NCBI GenBank assembly: GCA_910589415.1
Contig: OU342639.1
Location: forward strand, 31,628,268 to 31,692,267
Direction of reading: 5' to 3'
Source of the DNA: Malachius bipustulatus
Lineage: Eukaryota > Arthropoda > Insecta > Coleoptera > Melyridae
DNA: 64,000 bases
In this document: positions 1 to 11,146 of the stretch, piece by piece
How the letters are laid out: every line of letters starts with the position of its first letter
Position numbering within the stretch: position 1 is the first letter of the stretch
The notes under the pieces: generated by a model
The model's input: the letters and a program-made list of their open reading frames with translations, nothing else
What the model was told of the DNA's origin: nothing
Database searches by the model: none
Translations under genes and position numbers: made by a program

Positions 1-95
1 AAAGTTCTCGAACCCAGAATTACTTGAGTGGAGCGGCTTTGTTTTACCTACATAGTTAAAGAGAGAAAGAGATAGCTCCTTTTCATAAAAAAAAT
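1..95 (+). repeat. 3' end of a tRNA-derived SINE (cut by the window edge)
   Basis: The block around 28-60 (GAGTGGAGCGGC, then TTACCTACATAGTTAA) closely matches the 3' tail of the complete tRNA-headed SINE at 60319-60590 (GAGTGGAGCGAC, then TTACCTACACAGTTAA). Only the tail is in the window, so length and integrity are unknown. It lies upstream of the first visible TACC exon, presumably in a TACC intron. Confidence 0.55.
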
Positions 96-378
96 TATTA
101 GAGTAACTATAAAACAAGAATACTGGGAGTAACTAATTTCACCCCCTACTATGATTAGAAATAATCTAAAAAGTATTCATTAGAACTATTAGAAGACCTT
201 GTGTCAGTATAGAGAAAGGAATCCAAATTCTGGTTTTGGCTTAATATAACATGTCATTTTTATAAAATTATAATTTTTTATATTTTTTCTGTAATATGTT
301 CATTATTTTGTTTAATAATAAGCACATTCATGTCCTGGTTATTTTATTTCGTTAATAGTTGACACCTTTTTTTTCCAG

Positions 379-3300
379 ACTGACTTTAAAACTACATCGG
401 ATGAAATCAATGAGGTTGATGTAATTAATGCAAACAATATTCCTAACTTAAATGAAGGTAAGTGTTACATATTTGAAATAATGATCATGTGTAAAGTTGC
501 AAGGGATATTCGGCCAAGTTTTCCAAATATTTGGTCAAGTGTTTCTATTAGTAGCTGAATATGTCTCAATTTTGGTGAATGAACACCTAACCACGGCGAC
601 ATATATTATTATCAATTAGTTGTCAATTTTAGGAATTTTGCAACGAAATTAAAAACTCTATAAACTTCATACATAAATTGAGATATTTTGGTATTATCTA
701 GGGCAAAGTGAAAACTATTTTTTCAACAAAGCAGGTCTCAGTATTTATTCAGTATCTTCATCAGCTTTAAAATTTTCGATTTCCATAATAATAAAATTAG
801 TTTAGGCTTCGTAACATAAAAGTTCTTTTATGATGAAAAGCACAAAAATGTTAATATTTAAAAATATATTAAACTTTTTTATTCTCCCCTAGATTACAGA
901 AATTTGCTGAAATTTTCTTGTTTTCAATTTTTAAAAATCTTGAAAGATCTGCAGTCATCTTGGAAAGTTTGTGGAAAGTTTGAATTTAAAAATTGCAATT
1001 TCTTTATATTTTCAAAAATTTTAATAACTTACCCTAACATTTTAAAAGTTCAAGTTCAGTACGCATGTAAGAATTATAGGCAAAATTTCTGAAATTAAAA
1101 TGGGATTTTCCCATGGATTGGAAGTTGTATGCTTCAAAAGTGTTTGTCAGTTTCGACAAAAATGTTCATTTGTTTTTAAATGTCAAAATGCCCATATTTT
1201 TGAGAACGAACTAGAGTGTTTCATCTACTTTTATCATTCAACCGATAGGAATTGAGATTAACCATTTCAAAAAAAAAAATTAAAGATTGCCTTCTTTTGA
1301 GATTTTGCTAATGCAGGTTTTGATACCCCAATTTGGGATTTTACCTTTTTGCCCCCAGAAACAGTAAAATTCAGTGTATCCCTAAATTTTTCTATCTACC
1401 CTTTATTTTACGACAATTATTGTAAGTATACATTGGTTGAAATACTTGAAATAGACGCCGACAGTGATGACGTCAGTGGGCGGGGCCAACGGCCAGGGTT
1501 CCATACAAACAAACGTTTGACGTTTACAGGTTTGCCAGCTCTGATGGAAGTTGTCTCGTCAAACATCAAAGCTCTTAATGAGACTTCAAGAAACTTCAAG
1601 AAAAAACACGAGAACTGACAACAATGACCACGTGAAGGGTTTGTTTGTATGGAACCAGAACCGCTTAGCCCCGCCCTGTGACGTCACACTGACGGCGTCT
1701 ATGTTAAAATTTACAACTTAGTTTAGACGAGTTTCTAAGCGCTTGCGCCAACCACGAAACGCGACCAGAAATCACATAGCCCTGATTTGAAGCATCTTGA
1801 CCTTATACATATTTATCACTATTGTAATCATTTGCCGTAAAGCTTTTGCTTTTGATACCTATCTTGCTGCTATTTTACGCGACATCAACATTACTTTTAC
1901 ATAAAGCCAAGTGCAGAATATACTTAGTACAGATGATGAATAGTTGCTGCTATCCACTTTTATTAGAATTCACTTATTCGGTAAATTTTTCTTAATGCTT
2001 CATATGAGGGCAATTTGATGGAATTTCACAGTCTTTGATATGCATTGTTGTCAGATATAATTCAGATAAATATATGTTAGATCCTGGTCTGGTCAGGTCT
2101 CAAAATTGGTTTAAAATTTCTAAGTTTCAACTTCGTGGACAATAACCATCATTATGGGCTTGTTGGATAATTAATATACTACGTGTCTTTGAATTATTGA
2201 ATTAGGAATACCTATACAAATGACATAATTGTGATAACAGTGGCAACGCCGCGCCCTCATACGTTGATGCTCGCAAACAGACGGTGTATTCATCAAAGAT
2301 GTCAATTGTCAAACATCTGTAATAAAACAGATTTTATTGACAATTTACAAAAAAATCTGAAAACTAACCGCATGACAATACTGACAGTGACATTGACGGT
2401 CAGCTGTTAGATTACTCAAGTCAGTGTCAGTAGTCACTCCCAGAATTTATTAGATAGAAGTTCAACTTGAGCTAGGTTAAGGTTACAAAACTCCGAAAAT
2501 GATTATTATTGGAGTTATGGAGTTGAAAGATTTGTAAATTATTAGAAGTAAAATAACACTTGAAGTTAGGCTAGGTTAAAGAATGTAAAAGTTTTGTAGG
2601 TTGACTGAACAACATTTATGGTCAACATTATTTGGTAATTCTTACTATTATTATTTGTTTATAATTTATTAATTTGGAAGGTGTGCACTTGCTAGCAAAA
2701 CATTAATTACAGCCTCTTCACTTACTGTAATTTTTTTCAGGTGCATCATATAATGAACCTCAGCCTACAAATCAGTCAAGATTGTCTGTGTTAAGAGTAT
2801 TTGATCCACTTTTCTCAAAAAGGTAAGGTTGCAGTTACTTATTATTATTCTGCCAGCCAAGAATAAATAAACTTGTTTGTGGTAGGCAGTTCTGGTTTTT
2901 CTTACCGCCTACTCTGAGGTCAGTGTCATAATTTTTATTTATTTATGGGATGTCTAGTTTTAGTTGTTTCAACAATTCTCTGATTTTACTGCCAACCTCA
3001 AATGGGTTTACTTCTGTTACCTACCAATAATAATTGTTTTATTTAAAATTTTAGCCCTGTGAAGATCAGTCCAGCAGCAGAGAACGCAAACATTAAGAAA
3101 ACAGAACTAATTGCAGGTGACGAGTTATCAGATGAATCTGACTCTGAATACGTCGACGCTCTACTCCAGAATAACAGTTCAGTGTGTGGCGTAGAAAAAT
3201 TGATTGATTGCACCGTCGATTGTTTAGGAAATAATTCTGCTATTGATTCGGCAGAAGAATTTTGCTCCAGTTTTTCAGACAAATGTGAAGCAGCCAATTT

Positions 3301-5941
3301 AGAAGGAAATGTCGCGTTTAATGAAAATTACGAGCTAGATATAAATGAGATAGATTCCACGTTTGTAGTTGAGAAAGACAATTCAAGCTCTGCTCAAATT
3401 GTTGTTGATTTAACAAATGCTAGCGGGACAGATGCTAAGGAAAGAAATTCAAGTCTTAGGATAAGTTATGTTGATTTGACAGATGTGAGTTCTGATTACG
3501 ATGATGAAAAAGTAAATAAAGAGGAAAGTGACGTTGGTGTAATCAATTTGACTGCTGAGACACATTCTGGAGACACTATTGAAACTGACTTGGACAAAAC
3601 AAATGATGGTTTCAGAAATGACATAAATGATTGCCCTAAGGTGATTGATTGTGATAATTCTAATTCGAGTGCTAATCCACATTCTGAAGAAACTGTTGAA
3701 ACTGACTTGAACAAAACAAATGATCGTTTTAGTTATGACGTAAATAATTGTCTTAATGTGGTTGATTGTGATAATTCTACTAATGAGATTGAAGTTGAGG
3801 CAACTTTAGAAGATACTGAACCAAATAAAGACACCAACACTTCAATAACAGATGTACTAGAAATTAAATCACTGCATATTGATGATTCTTCCCACGAAAC
3901 TCCCGTTTTAGGTAAAGAAGACGATATAAATGAAGTGTCTCTAATAAAAGATCGTGAATGTAGTAAAAATATAAAAAACGCCGACATCAGTTTTGATATT
4001 CAGAGCTCTCATAATGGAACCGAAGTATTTGAAAGTGGCCATCAAGTAGTTGGGAAACTAAACTTGAGCAATATTATAAATCAACAAGAAATTCAAATAG
4101 ATGAACTGAATATTAGCACTGAAACCGACAAATCCAAAATAGATTACCAAAAACCTCTAATTTTGGATAATGGTGATCACGAAACATTTGAAGCTGTCGG
4201 ACTAGATAAAAACATAAGTTACTCAGATTTGATACATGTAAGTCTTGTTTTATTGTCACATTTTAATTTTTTTTTCTAATCACCGGTAAATGCATTTTTG
4301 TTACCTATGAACTCTTCAGTTTTGTGTTAAGGTTTTAATGCAGATGTGGCTACGCTACATGACTGAATCATTGATCGCCCGTTATAACAAAAATGCAATA
4401 CCAGGCTTTTGTTCTTCTACACGTTATGACAGACTAGTTTAAATTGTTATGAGCTAATGACACACTGATCTACGATCTACCAAAATGTCACAGTTACCGA
4501 CATTATTGCAGACTGGGTTTTCAGCAGTCTTTTTTAAACTTAAAAAATAGCAGTACATTTTGGGGCCGTTTTATTTTCAAGATAAAATTTATGATCATGT
4601 GTATTTTATGAAGATATTAATAAATTTTTCTTGTAGAATTACAGATACATTATGGACAAATTCGCTCTTCAACAGCAAGAAATTTCTGACTTGAAATTAC
4701 AGTTAAATGCGTCACAGCAAGCAAAAACTACACTCGAACTAGAGGTTCGGCAAAAAGAAGAAATAGTAATTAAAACGCAAGCTGAGATTTTAAGGCAAGA
4801 GCAATCGTATTTACAAGAAATAAAAAATCTTAAAGAACAACTTCTAGAGAAGACAAAGCAATTTGAAAATGGTTCATCTAAAGCTCTTGAACAAGAGTTG
4901 AAACTTGTGAAGCAAAGAGAGGCAGAGGCATTGAGCGAACTTAACACCCGAAACAATGAAGAGCTGAAATTTAAGTTAGTAGATCTCGTTGAGATCATTT
5001 TGAACTTATTGTTTGTATATTTAGACAATGTTTCATATTAGCAAGTTTATAAGAGTGTTTCTTTTTCTAGGAGAATAATGGAAGAATATGAAACTGCTTT
5101 ATCTGCCAAGGTCGTTGAATTTGAAAAATTGAAAGATGAGCATGACACTGCTTTAAAACATTTAGCAAATCTAGAATTTGCATTCTCAGATATTCATCAG
5201 TAAGTATAAATGTGGCCAAGGGCTGCGGAATCTTTAGAACTGTCTAATTGGTTGAACTAAAGTCAGGATTAATGAAATTTTACTTTTAGAAAATATGAGA
5301 GAAGCAAATCAATTATTGAAGGCTTCAAATCAAATGAAGAAACTCTAAGAAATGAATTACATGTACTACAAGAGACACTGCAACACCAGGAAGAAAAATA
5401 TGAATCACTAAAAGCTCATGCAAAGGCACAGATAGAAAAGTAAGTTTCCTTTTTTTTATAATTAAAAAATAAAAGACTGATCATTTAAAATATGTTCTAA
5501 AAATGAAGAACTCTTTGTCACTGTTTGTGCTTGTTAATTTTTTTGCAATAACTCGAAAACAAATCAAGATAGCGACATCCGATTTATTTTTCCAATTTAG
5601 TTTCCTATCAAAAATTGAGAAAATATCAACAGAGTTCTATTTAAAATTTTTATAAATAAAAAACGGATACTACTTGTTGACATTATATCAACTGTTCTTT
5701 CTTCGTCAGCTTGTTTTTATATTTTGAGGTCTCACACTTACTTTTAATTATTTTTTGCAGGTCCAATAAGGATATGCATATTTTAACAGAGAGAAATGAC
5801 AGTGAAGTTTCCAAGCTGAATGCGGTCATAAAGAGAATGGAAATTAAGCTTCTGTCTTTAGAAACTACCTTAGAACATAAGAATAATGAGTGTAGAGCGC
5901 TCGCAGAATTATGTGATCAAGTAACAGGCAAAAAAGTGTGA
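379..5941 (+). CDS. tacc: TACC (transforming acidic coiled-coil) protein, 5' incomplete
   Basis: Seven coding exons join in phase with GT..AG sites: 379-457, 2741-2822, 3055-4237, 4637-4974, 5071-5199, 5290-5439 and 5761-5941 (2142 nt; 713 codons plus TGA). The start and earlier exons lie left of the window. Exon 2 encodes a Ser-Arg-Leu-Ser ... Phe-Asp-Pro-Leu stretch followed by a Ser-Pro-Val-Lys motif. Exon 3 is a long acidic, Ser/Asn/Asp-rich, probably disordered region with a tandem repeat of about 39 residues. Visible residues 449-713 form the TACC coiled coil, with the family-typical IEGFKSNEETLRNE and YESLKAHAKAQIEK segments and a C-terminal LAELCDQVTGKKV. Family knowledge: TACC proteins bind XMAP215/Msps and act at centrosomes and spindle microtubules. 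The seamless phases argue for a working gene. The open frame continues past the exon 3 donor to 4279, but the GTAAGT at 4238 marks the splice. Confidence 0.93.
458..2740 (+). other. TACC intron with one MITE
   Basis: This 2.3-kb intron runs from the GTAAGT donor after 457 to the T-rich TTTTTTTCAG acceptor ending at 2740. Apart from the inverted-repeat element at 1452-1701 I see no exon, RNA gene or conserved motif. Open frames at 904-1092 and 1349-1618 look like chance frames; the second lies largely inside the MITE. Confidence 0.7.
1452..1701. mobile_element. MITE with TAGACGCCG inverted repeats (copy 1)
   Basis: The left end TAGACGCCGACAGTG and right end CACTGACGGCGTCTA are inverted repeats. 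Homology between the arms continues inward through TGACGTCA, a GGGGC block and ATACAAACAAAC for about 65 nt. Total length is 250 bp with no coding capacity, and the element ends in TA on both sides. A diverged second copy lies at 20816-21132. A TA target duplication would suit a Tc1/mariner-type element, but the TA could equally be part of the repeat. Confidence 0.7.
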
Positions 5942-6679
5942 ACACATTATTTAAATTAGGCATGTTGTGTCCTTGAAAAAATTATTATACAGGAAGTTTT
6001 AATTTAAGCTTTCAATTATTATTATAAAGGTAAATAGGAAGAATTTGTATTGTAATATATAGTAATAATAATGAGAAGAAAACTCATTGGAATAATAAGT
6101 GATTCAAGACATGTACGCCAAGCTAAAATTGGTTATAAAATTTATAATATTTTAATAAGGTATAATATGATTGTTCAACTTTATAAATAAATTATTTTTT
6201 ACTTAATTATGATTTGTATTGATTTGACTTTGATGTATATTACTAATTTAAATATGCCTAAAAAGTGTACTATTTTTTTATTCATCTCCTCTCGTTTGTA
6301 AATTTCTAATACCGTAGTTTAAGGCTAAAAACATTTTAATCATAAGATATCCCGTTGGACTTTTTGTATCGTGTATTAACTTTAAATAGGCTAATCGCAA
6401 TAGTAATTCCTATTTTTATTTCATATGATTTGTAATTATTATTCATGTCTAGTAACATTGATGATGGTCGTGTTTAAACTGTAATGTTGAGTTTGTATTA
6501 TGAATATTATTTATGTTCTGAAAAGTGATAAAAGCTCATTACATTCATGGTTTTTATGTTTGAAAATACAAATTATTATTTATTGTTTACAGTTGACCAA
6601 ATATTTGGAAAAATTGGCCATATCCCTTGTAACTTTACACTTGATCATTATTTCAAATGTACCACTTATCTCCTTTAAT
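5942..6679. other. TACC 3'UTR and AT-rich intergenic DNA
   Basis: This stretch covers the TACC 3'UTR to about 6210, then AT-rich sequence with frequent stops in all frames. The open frame at 6500-6682 is low-complexity and has no recognisable domain. I see no further feature. Confidence 0.5.
6186..6191 (+). terminator. Candidate polyadenylation signal of TACC
   Basis: AATAAA lies about 245 nt after the TACC stop codon, followed by T-rich sequence. It is the first clear AATAAA downstream of the stop and would give a 3'UTR of roughly 270 nt. Confidence 0.5.
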
Positions 6680-6834
6680 TAAGTTAGGAATATTATTTAC
6701 ATTAATTACATCAACCTCATTGATTTCATCCAATGTAGGTTTAAAGTCAGTCTGAAAAAAGATGTCAACTGTTAACGAAATAAAATAACCAGGACATGAA
6801 TGTGCTTATTATTAAACAAAATAATGAACATATT
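6680..6834 (-). pseudogene. Inverted duplicate of a TACC exon and its upstream intron
   Basis: Read on the - strand, this segment reproduces about 154 nt of the parent at 293-452: intron sequence, the CAG acceptor and the first visible exon (CTGACTTTAAA..., ATGAAATCAATGAGGTTGAT). A few substitutions separate them, for example ACTACATCGG versus CCTACATTGG. Intron sequence is included, so the copy was made at DNA level and not by retroposition. It stops before the donor site and has no coding partner nearby, so it is a relic fragment in opposite orientation to the gene. Confidence 0.85.
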
Positions 6835-9207
6835 CCATTAATAATGAAAAAAAAAAATTCATAAAAATTAGAATACTCGCATTAATTGAATTTTTATGTG
6901 TTTTTTTTTCACTCTTCAGAACTTTCAATAGAGTTGAAATTTATATAAGCAAAATAGGTTGCCTTGTTATATTTTATAAAGAAATTTATTCCTAATATAA
7001 GCCCACCTAGTCAGTTATATGGCAGAAATATTTATCCAATGAAAGTTTCAATATTCATAATGGCTATACTTTCCAGTAATTGCTGTGTTATATTTATAGT
7101 ATTATTACATTCGCTAATAAATTTCATAAAATGCGGTTCCATGTATTGTTGTATTCTCATTTAGTGTCATTATTTTCTAATTAGGGCGAGCTGTGAATAT
7201 CTTGTTGTCTCCAATTCAGTCTTGTTTAAATTTTTGTTGGACATTAAACATTTTGATTTTTTTTTACTGTTCACTTGATTGTTTTTCTATGCTCGCTCTA
7301 GTCACAAGATGTTATGATCGTTTGTCACATAGTCAGATATTGGTGCACTATATTTTTTTTACGTAATATGTATTTTTATTTTTCATTAATAAAAAAAAGT
7401 AAACTTTTTTATGTAGCTTTCATTTAAGAATAAACTTTGGTGTATAATTTAAGGGGTTCAAACCTAAAGTGTTTTTTACCATGGTTACAATAACTTGCTT
7501 TTCAGTCATGTTGGTCTGTCTGTCAAAATCTTCAATTGATTTTAAACTAACTTCCTGAAGAGCTAGAAACTTTGAACTTCAAACATAGCTCAGAACTGAA
7601 TGACACTACAATACTAACTCGCTTTCTTATTGTGAATCTTGTGTGTTTGTCCACGCTACAAATGTTGCTAAAACGTTTTAGCGATAGATTATTTGCAACT
7701 GGGACACTGAAAGCAAATACAGTGTGTCCAGTATAGTGCGCAAAATATTAAGGGGAGTTATTCTTGAAAAAATATTGTCAAACGGTCCTTATAACTTTTT
7801 TTCGAAAACCAAGACAAGTAAGAAAAGTTACAGGCCTTCAATGTTGTTCTTACTTTTTTTCTTGTGTACGGATTTCCTTCAAACTTGGCACTCCTACCCT
7901 TGAATGTTCTGTGCAATTTGCATCCTTGCTTTAAATAATTAGTTTAATCCCAAAGAGCCATAACTGCTCCATAACATTTTCGACATTCAGAAAAAGCCCT
8001 TAATTTTTCTTTTTCCAAAGTTTATTATTTGAGTTTTTCATTAGTTGCTAAAGCTTTCTTTTACTTTGAAATTTATTTTTAGTGAAAATTCCACAAAAAA
8101 ATATTCAGGCCGCTCATTTGGAGCAATGAATGTCCATCACAGCATTGATTTATTGTTTTCACGTACAGTTTACCATATGACCTAAGTTTTTCATTATATA
8201 CAGGCGGATTCACTTAAAGTAGGGCAATGAAGAATTTACTCATGGGAACTTTCAATTTAAAAAAATCATGCTTTATATTAAAAAAAATTACATGTCATTA
8301 TGTCAATTACTTTTATTGAACATACTGCAGTCTTGGTGCCTGCCATACCAGTTACAATAAATATTAACATTACATCAGCTGACGTCATCAGAATTTTTTT
8401 AGATTTACTAATTTTAGGGGCTGATTGTAATCGTCTGGTTTTCTTATGGCCGTCATATTGCATTTTCACAAAAAATCAAGTAAACTAAAAGACTGTCGTT
8501 AAAAAAATTACTCTTTTGAAAAAAAAAATACTTTATGGTGTTAGAATTAATTAAACTTGACGTTTTTCTTGTAGGTACAGCAAATCCTGCATCACTCTGA
8601 GAAATGTATGTAATAAACAAAAAAAAAAGACTAGTAGGTATCTATGACTTTTATTCCTTATAATTAATCAATAAAATATAATAAAGGGATTGAAAGACAA
8701 AAAATTTACTACATACACTGAGATAAAAAAAATGACAAAACATCGAATAAAGACTAATTGAATACTGTGTTTGTACAGCATGCTTACAATTAATATTTTA
8801 TATTATTTATAATATATACTTATATATTACCTATAAATCATAAAGTAATCTCTGTATGGTACCTAGTACCTACACAGAAATGGGACTGAATATTTGGAAA
8901 CTATTGAAGTCAGATGGAAGAATGACTTAACAAAGAAGACATCTACATTTCTGTACATTTTATACATAATTTTGGGCACCTTCGACATGGTTCAAGAACT
9001 TTCAAGATTCATAGGTTGGGAAAATATCGATGTTCAATACTTGAGTTTTATTGAAGGTGGCAGCGAGCAGTATCTTTGAAAACAACCTTGAAAAATGAAT
9101 CTCAAATATTTATGCAAAAGAACGGACACTGAAATCGTTCAATTTCAAAATTAAAAAATTATATAAAAAATTATAGTTAAAATTATAAATAAAAAATTAA
9201 AAAATTT
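6835..9207. other. Intergenic AT-rich DNA between TACC and the captured-exon transposon
   Basis: No gene is supported here. The one recognisable feature is an interspersed repeat at 7490-7715. The open frames at 6964, 8278, 8300 and 8894 are short, AT-rich and lack domain signatures. Confidence 0.5.
7490..7715 (+). repeat. Interspersed repeat family R1, copy 1
   Basis: Shared with 39545-39780 and 48290-48535, all in the same orientation. Diagnostic blocks in order are GTCTGTCTG, an AACTTCCTGAAGAG-like block, AACATAGCTCAGAACTG, AATACTAACTCGCTTTCTT and GCGATAGAT. It has no open frame and no visible terminal inverted repeat, so its class is unknown. Confidence 0.7.
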
Positions 9208-10516
9208 TACAGGGTGATCCCGAAATGGCGGACACGGTATACAGGGTGTTGTAGAGGATGTTCAGAAAGACTGTAAATTTAAAACAAAAATGGTGTCCTC
9301 AGCTTCGTTACCGAGATATAGGGTGTCCTTTGTCTAAAATTTAAATCGAAATGGCAGTCAAATTTAAACAACCTCCACTGGCAAAGCACATGATTTGACA
9401 TAACTATTACCAATAATAATTGTTTTATTTAAAATTTTAGCCCTGTTAAGATCAGTCCAACAGCAGAGAACGCAAACATTAAGAAAACAGAACTAATTGC
9501 AGGTGACGAGTTATCAGATGAATCTGACTCTGAATACGTCGACGCTCTACTCCAGAATAACAGTTCAGTGTGTGGCGTAGAAAAATTGATTGATTGCACC
9601 GTCGATTGTTTAGGAAATAATTCTGCTGTTGATTCGGCAGAAGAATTTTGCTCCAGTTTTTCAGACAAATGTGAAGCAGCCAATTTAGAAGGAAATGTCG
9701 CGTTTAATGAAAATTACGAGCTGGATATAAATGAGATAGATTCCACGTTTTTAATTGAGAAAGACAATTCAAGCTCTGCTCAAATTGTTGTTGATTTAAC
9801 AAATGCTAGCGGGACAGATGCTAAGGAAAGAAATAGGATAAGTTATGTTGATTTGACAGAGGTGAGTTCTGATTACGATGATGAAAAAGTAAATAAAGAG
9901 GAAAGTGACGTTGATGTAATCAATTTGACTGCTGAGACACATTCTGGAGACACTATTGAAACTGACTTGAACAAAACAAATGATGGTTTCAGAAATGACA
10001 TAAATGATTGCCCTAAGGTGATTGATTGTGATAATTCTACTAATGAGATTAAAGTTGAGGCAACTTTAAAAGATATAAATTAATGAAAATTGTTTTAATT
10101 TTCTCCTTTATCAACTTTAAAAGATACTGAACCAAATAAAGACACCAACACTTCAATAACAGATGTACTAGAAATTAAATCACTGCATATTAATGATTCT
10201 TCCCACGAAACTCCCGTTTTAGGTAAAGAAGACAATATAAATGAAGTGTCTAATAAGAGATCCAGACAGTAAAAATTAAATAGATGAACTGAATATTAGC
10301 ACTGAAACCGACGAATCCAAAATACACAATATTTTTCTCTCTGAAGAAGGGTATCCATTGCAGTGTTGTGACTTTATTTTCCACAAAAGTGGTCATATCT
10401 TCTTAAGTGAGCCAGCCATACTGGAGAAAAAAGTAAGTGAACTTAGAAGCTTTAATCCACAATCCACAATGGATGCTGTGGTGCTGCCCATGTCCGACAT
10501 TTCGGATCACCCTGTA
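9208..10516. mobile_element. Terminal-inverted-repeat transposon carrying a captured TACC exon
   Basis: The left end TACAGGGTGATCCCGAAATG matches the reverse complement of the right end (TACAGGGTGATCCGAAATG), and the match continues through GCGGACACGG/TCGGACATGG. Sub-terminal sequence on both sides (9230-9300 and 10330-10480) matches the simpler copy at 49289-49662 in reverse orientation, including the GTTCAGAAAGACTGTAAATTTA and GCAGTGTTGT blocks. That copy is about 374 bp. This one is 1309 bp because roughly 0.9 kb of TACC DNA sits inside it. No transposase frame is present, so it is non-autonomous. The flanking target duplication is not clear. Confidence 0.8.
9407..10323 (+). pseudogene. 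Captured partial copy of TACC exon 3 (with intron flank)
   Basis: The segment copies parent DNA from about 3022 to 4142, including the intron tail and TTTTAG acceptor before the exon. The exon frame stays open from the acceptor to a TAA at 10081-10083. There an extra 44 or so bases, flanked by a repeated AACTTTAAAAGATA, break it. Later sequence has lost internal blocks of the parent exon. Two differences are in frame: a 9-nt gap (Ser-Ser-Leu absent) and a 117-nt gap that removes one of two tandem 39-residue repeats. About eight residue changes separate the open part from the parent. It lacks the TACC coiled coil and has no promoter or donor that I can see, so it is scored as a gene fragment. 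Confidence 0.88.
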
Positions 10517-11146
10517 TAATTAAAAAAAAAAATAGTATTTCACAACAATGGTCACATCTTGCATTTCAGCCACATCTGTGAAGTGCGAATGAAGTTCTAA
10601 AACACATTTTTCGACTTATTTTTGAAGCAGAATTTTTCTACAGTGATCTAATCGACAGTCGTCGAACCCACTTTCAGTTCTCTTTGCAAAAAAAGAAATG
10701 TTATTTATCTACATACTACATAAAAACACATCTTGGAAAAATGTATTTTCTAATGCAGTGTAATATAAAATACTAATTACCTCAGAACAACAAGTAAGTG
10801 GCTTAAATCATTGTTGCAGAACACCGTTTGGAAGTGATGAAGTTATATTTGAACACCAAGCCCCCAATATATCACAATAATTACTTAATAAATAACCCGA
10901 TTCAAGTAAAATTGACTCTGTACATAAGTCAGGGATCCTGCATAAATTATGGTTTACCGCCAATTATTGGGGTATCTTTTAGACATTCGATGAAGCTGAA
11001 GTTGAGAGAGTATAACAATAGTAAGAAGGTGAACGGAATTCGTAACAATATCTGCAACTTATGATCATAATAATTAATATTGTTAACATGATAGTTTAAG
11101 ATAAAAAAGTAACCTGTGTAGGCATTATAATACAGTACAGATACTA
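10517..11146. other. Intergenic DNA and probable ari-2 3'UTR
   Basis: AT-rich sequence between the transposon and the ari-2 stop codon. The open frame at 10828-11064 (+) and its antisense have no recognisable domain. I saw no clear AATAAA on the - strand close to the ari-2 stop. Confidence 0.4.

Noticed and set aside
9568..10083. Independent gene encoding a 171-residue protein
   Set aside because: It is the open part of the captured TACC exon; no promoter, start context or downstream exon is visible.
9407..10323. Retroposed TACC pseudogene
   Set aside because: The copy includes intron sequence and the acceptor, stops inside the exon and lacks a poly-A tail, so it was copied as DNA.
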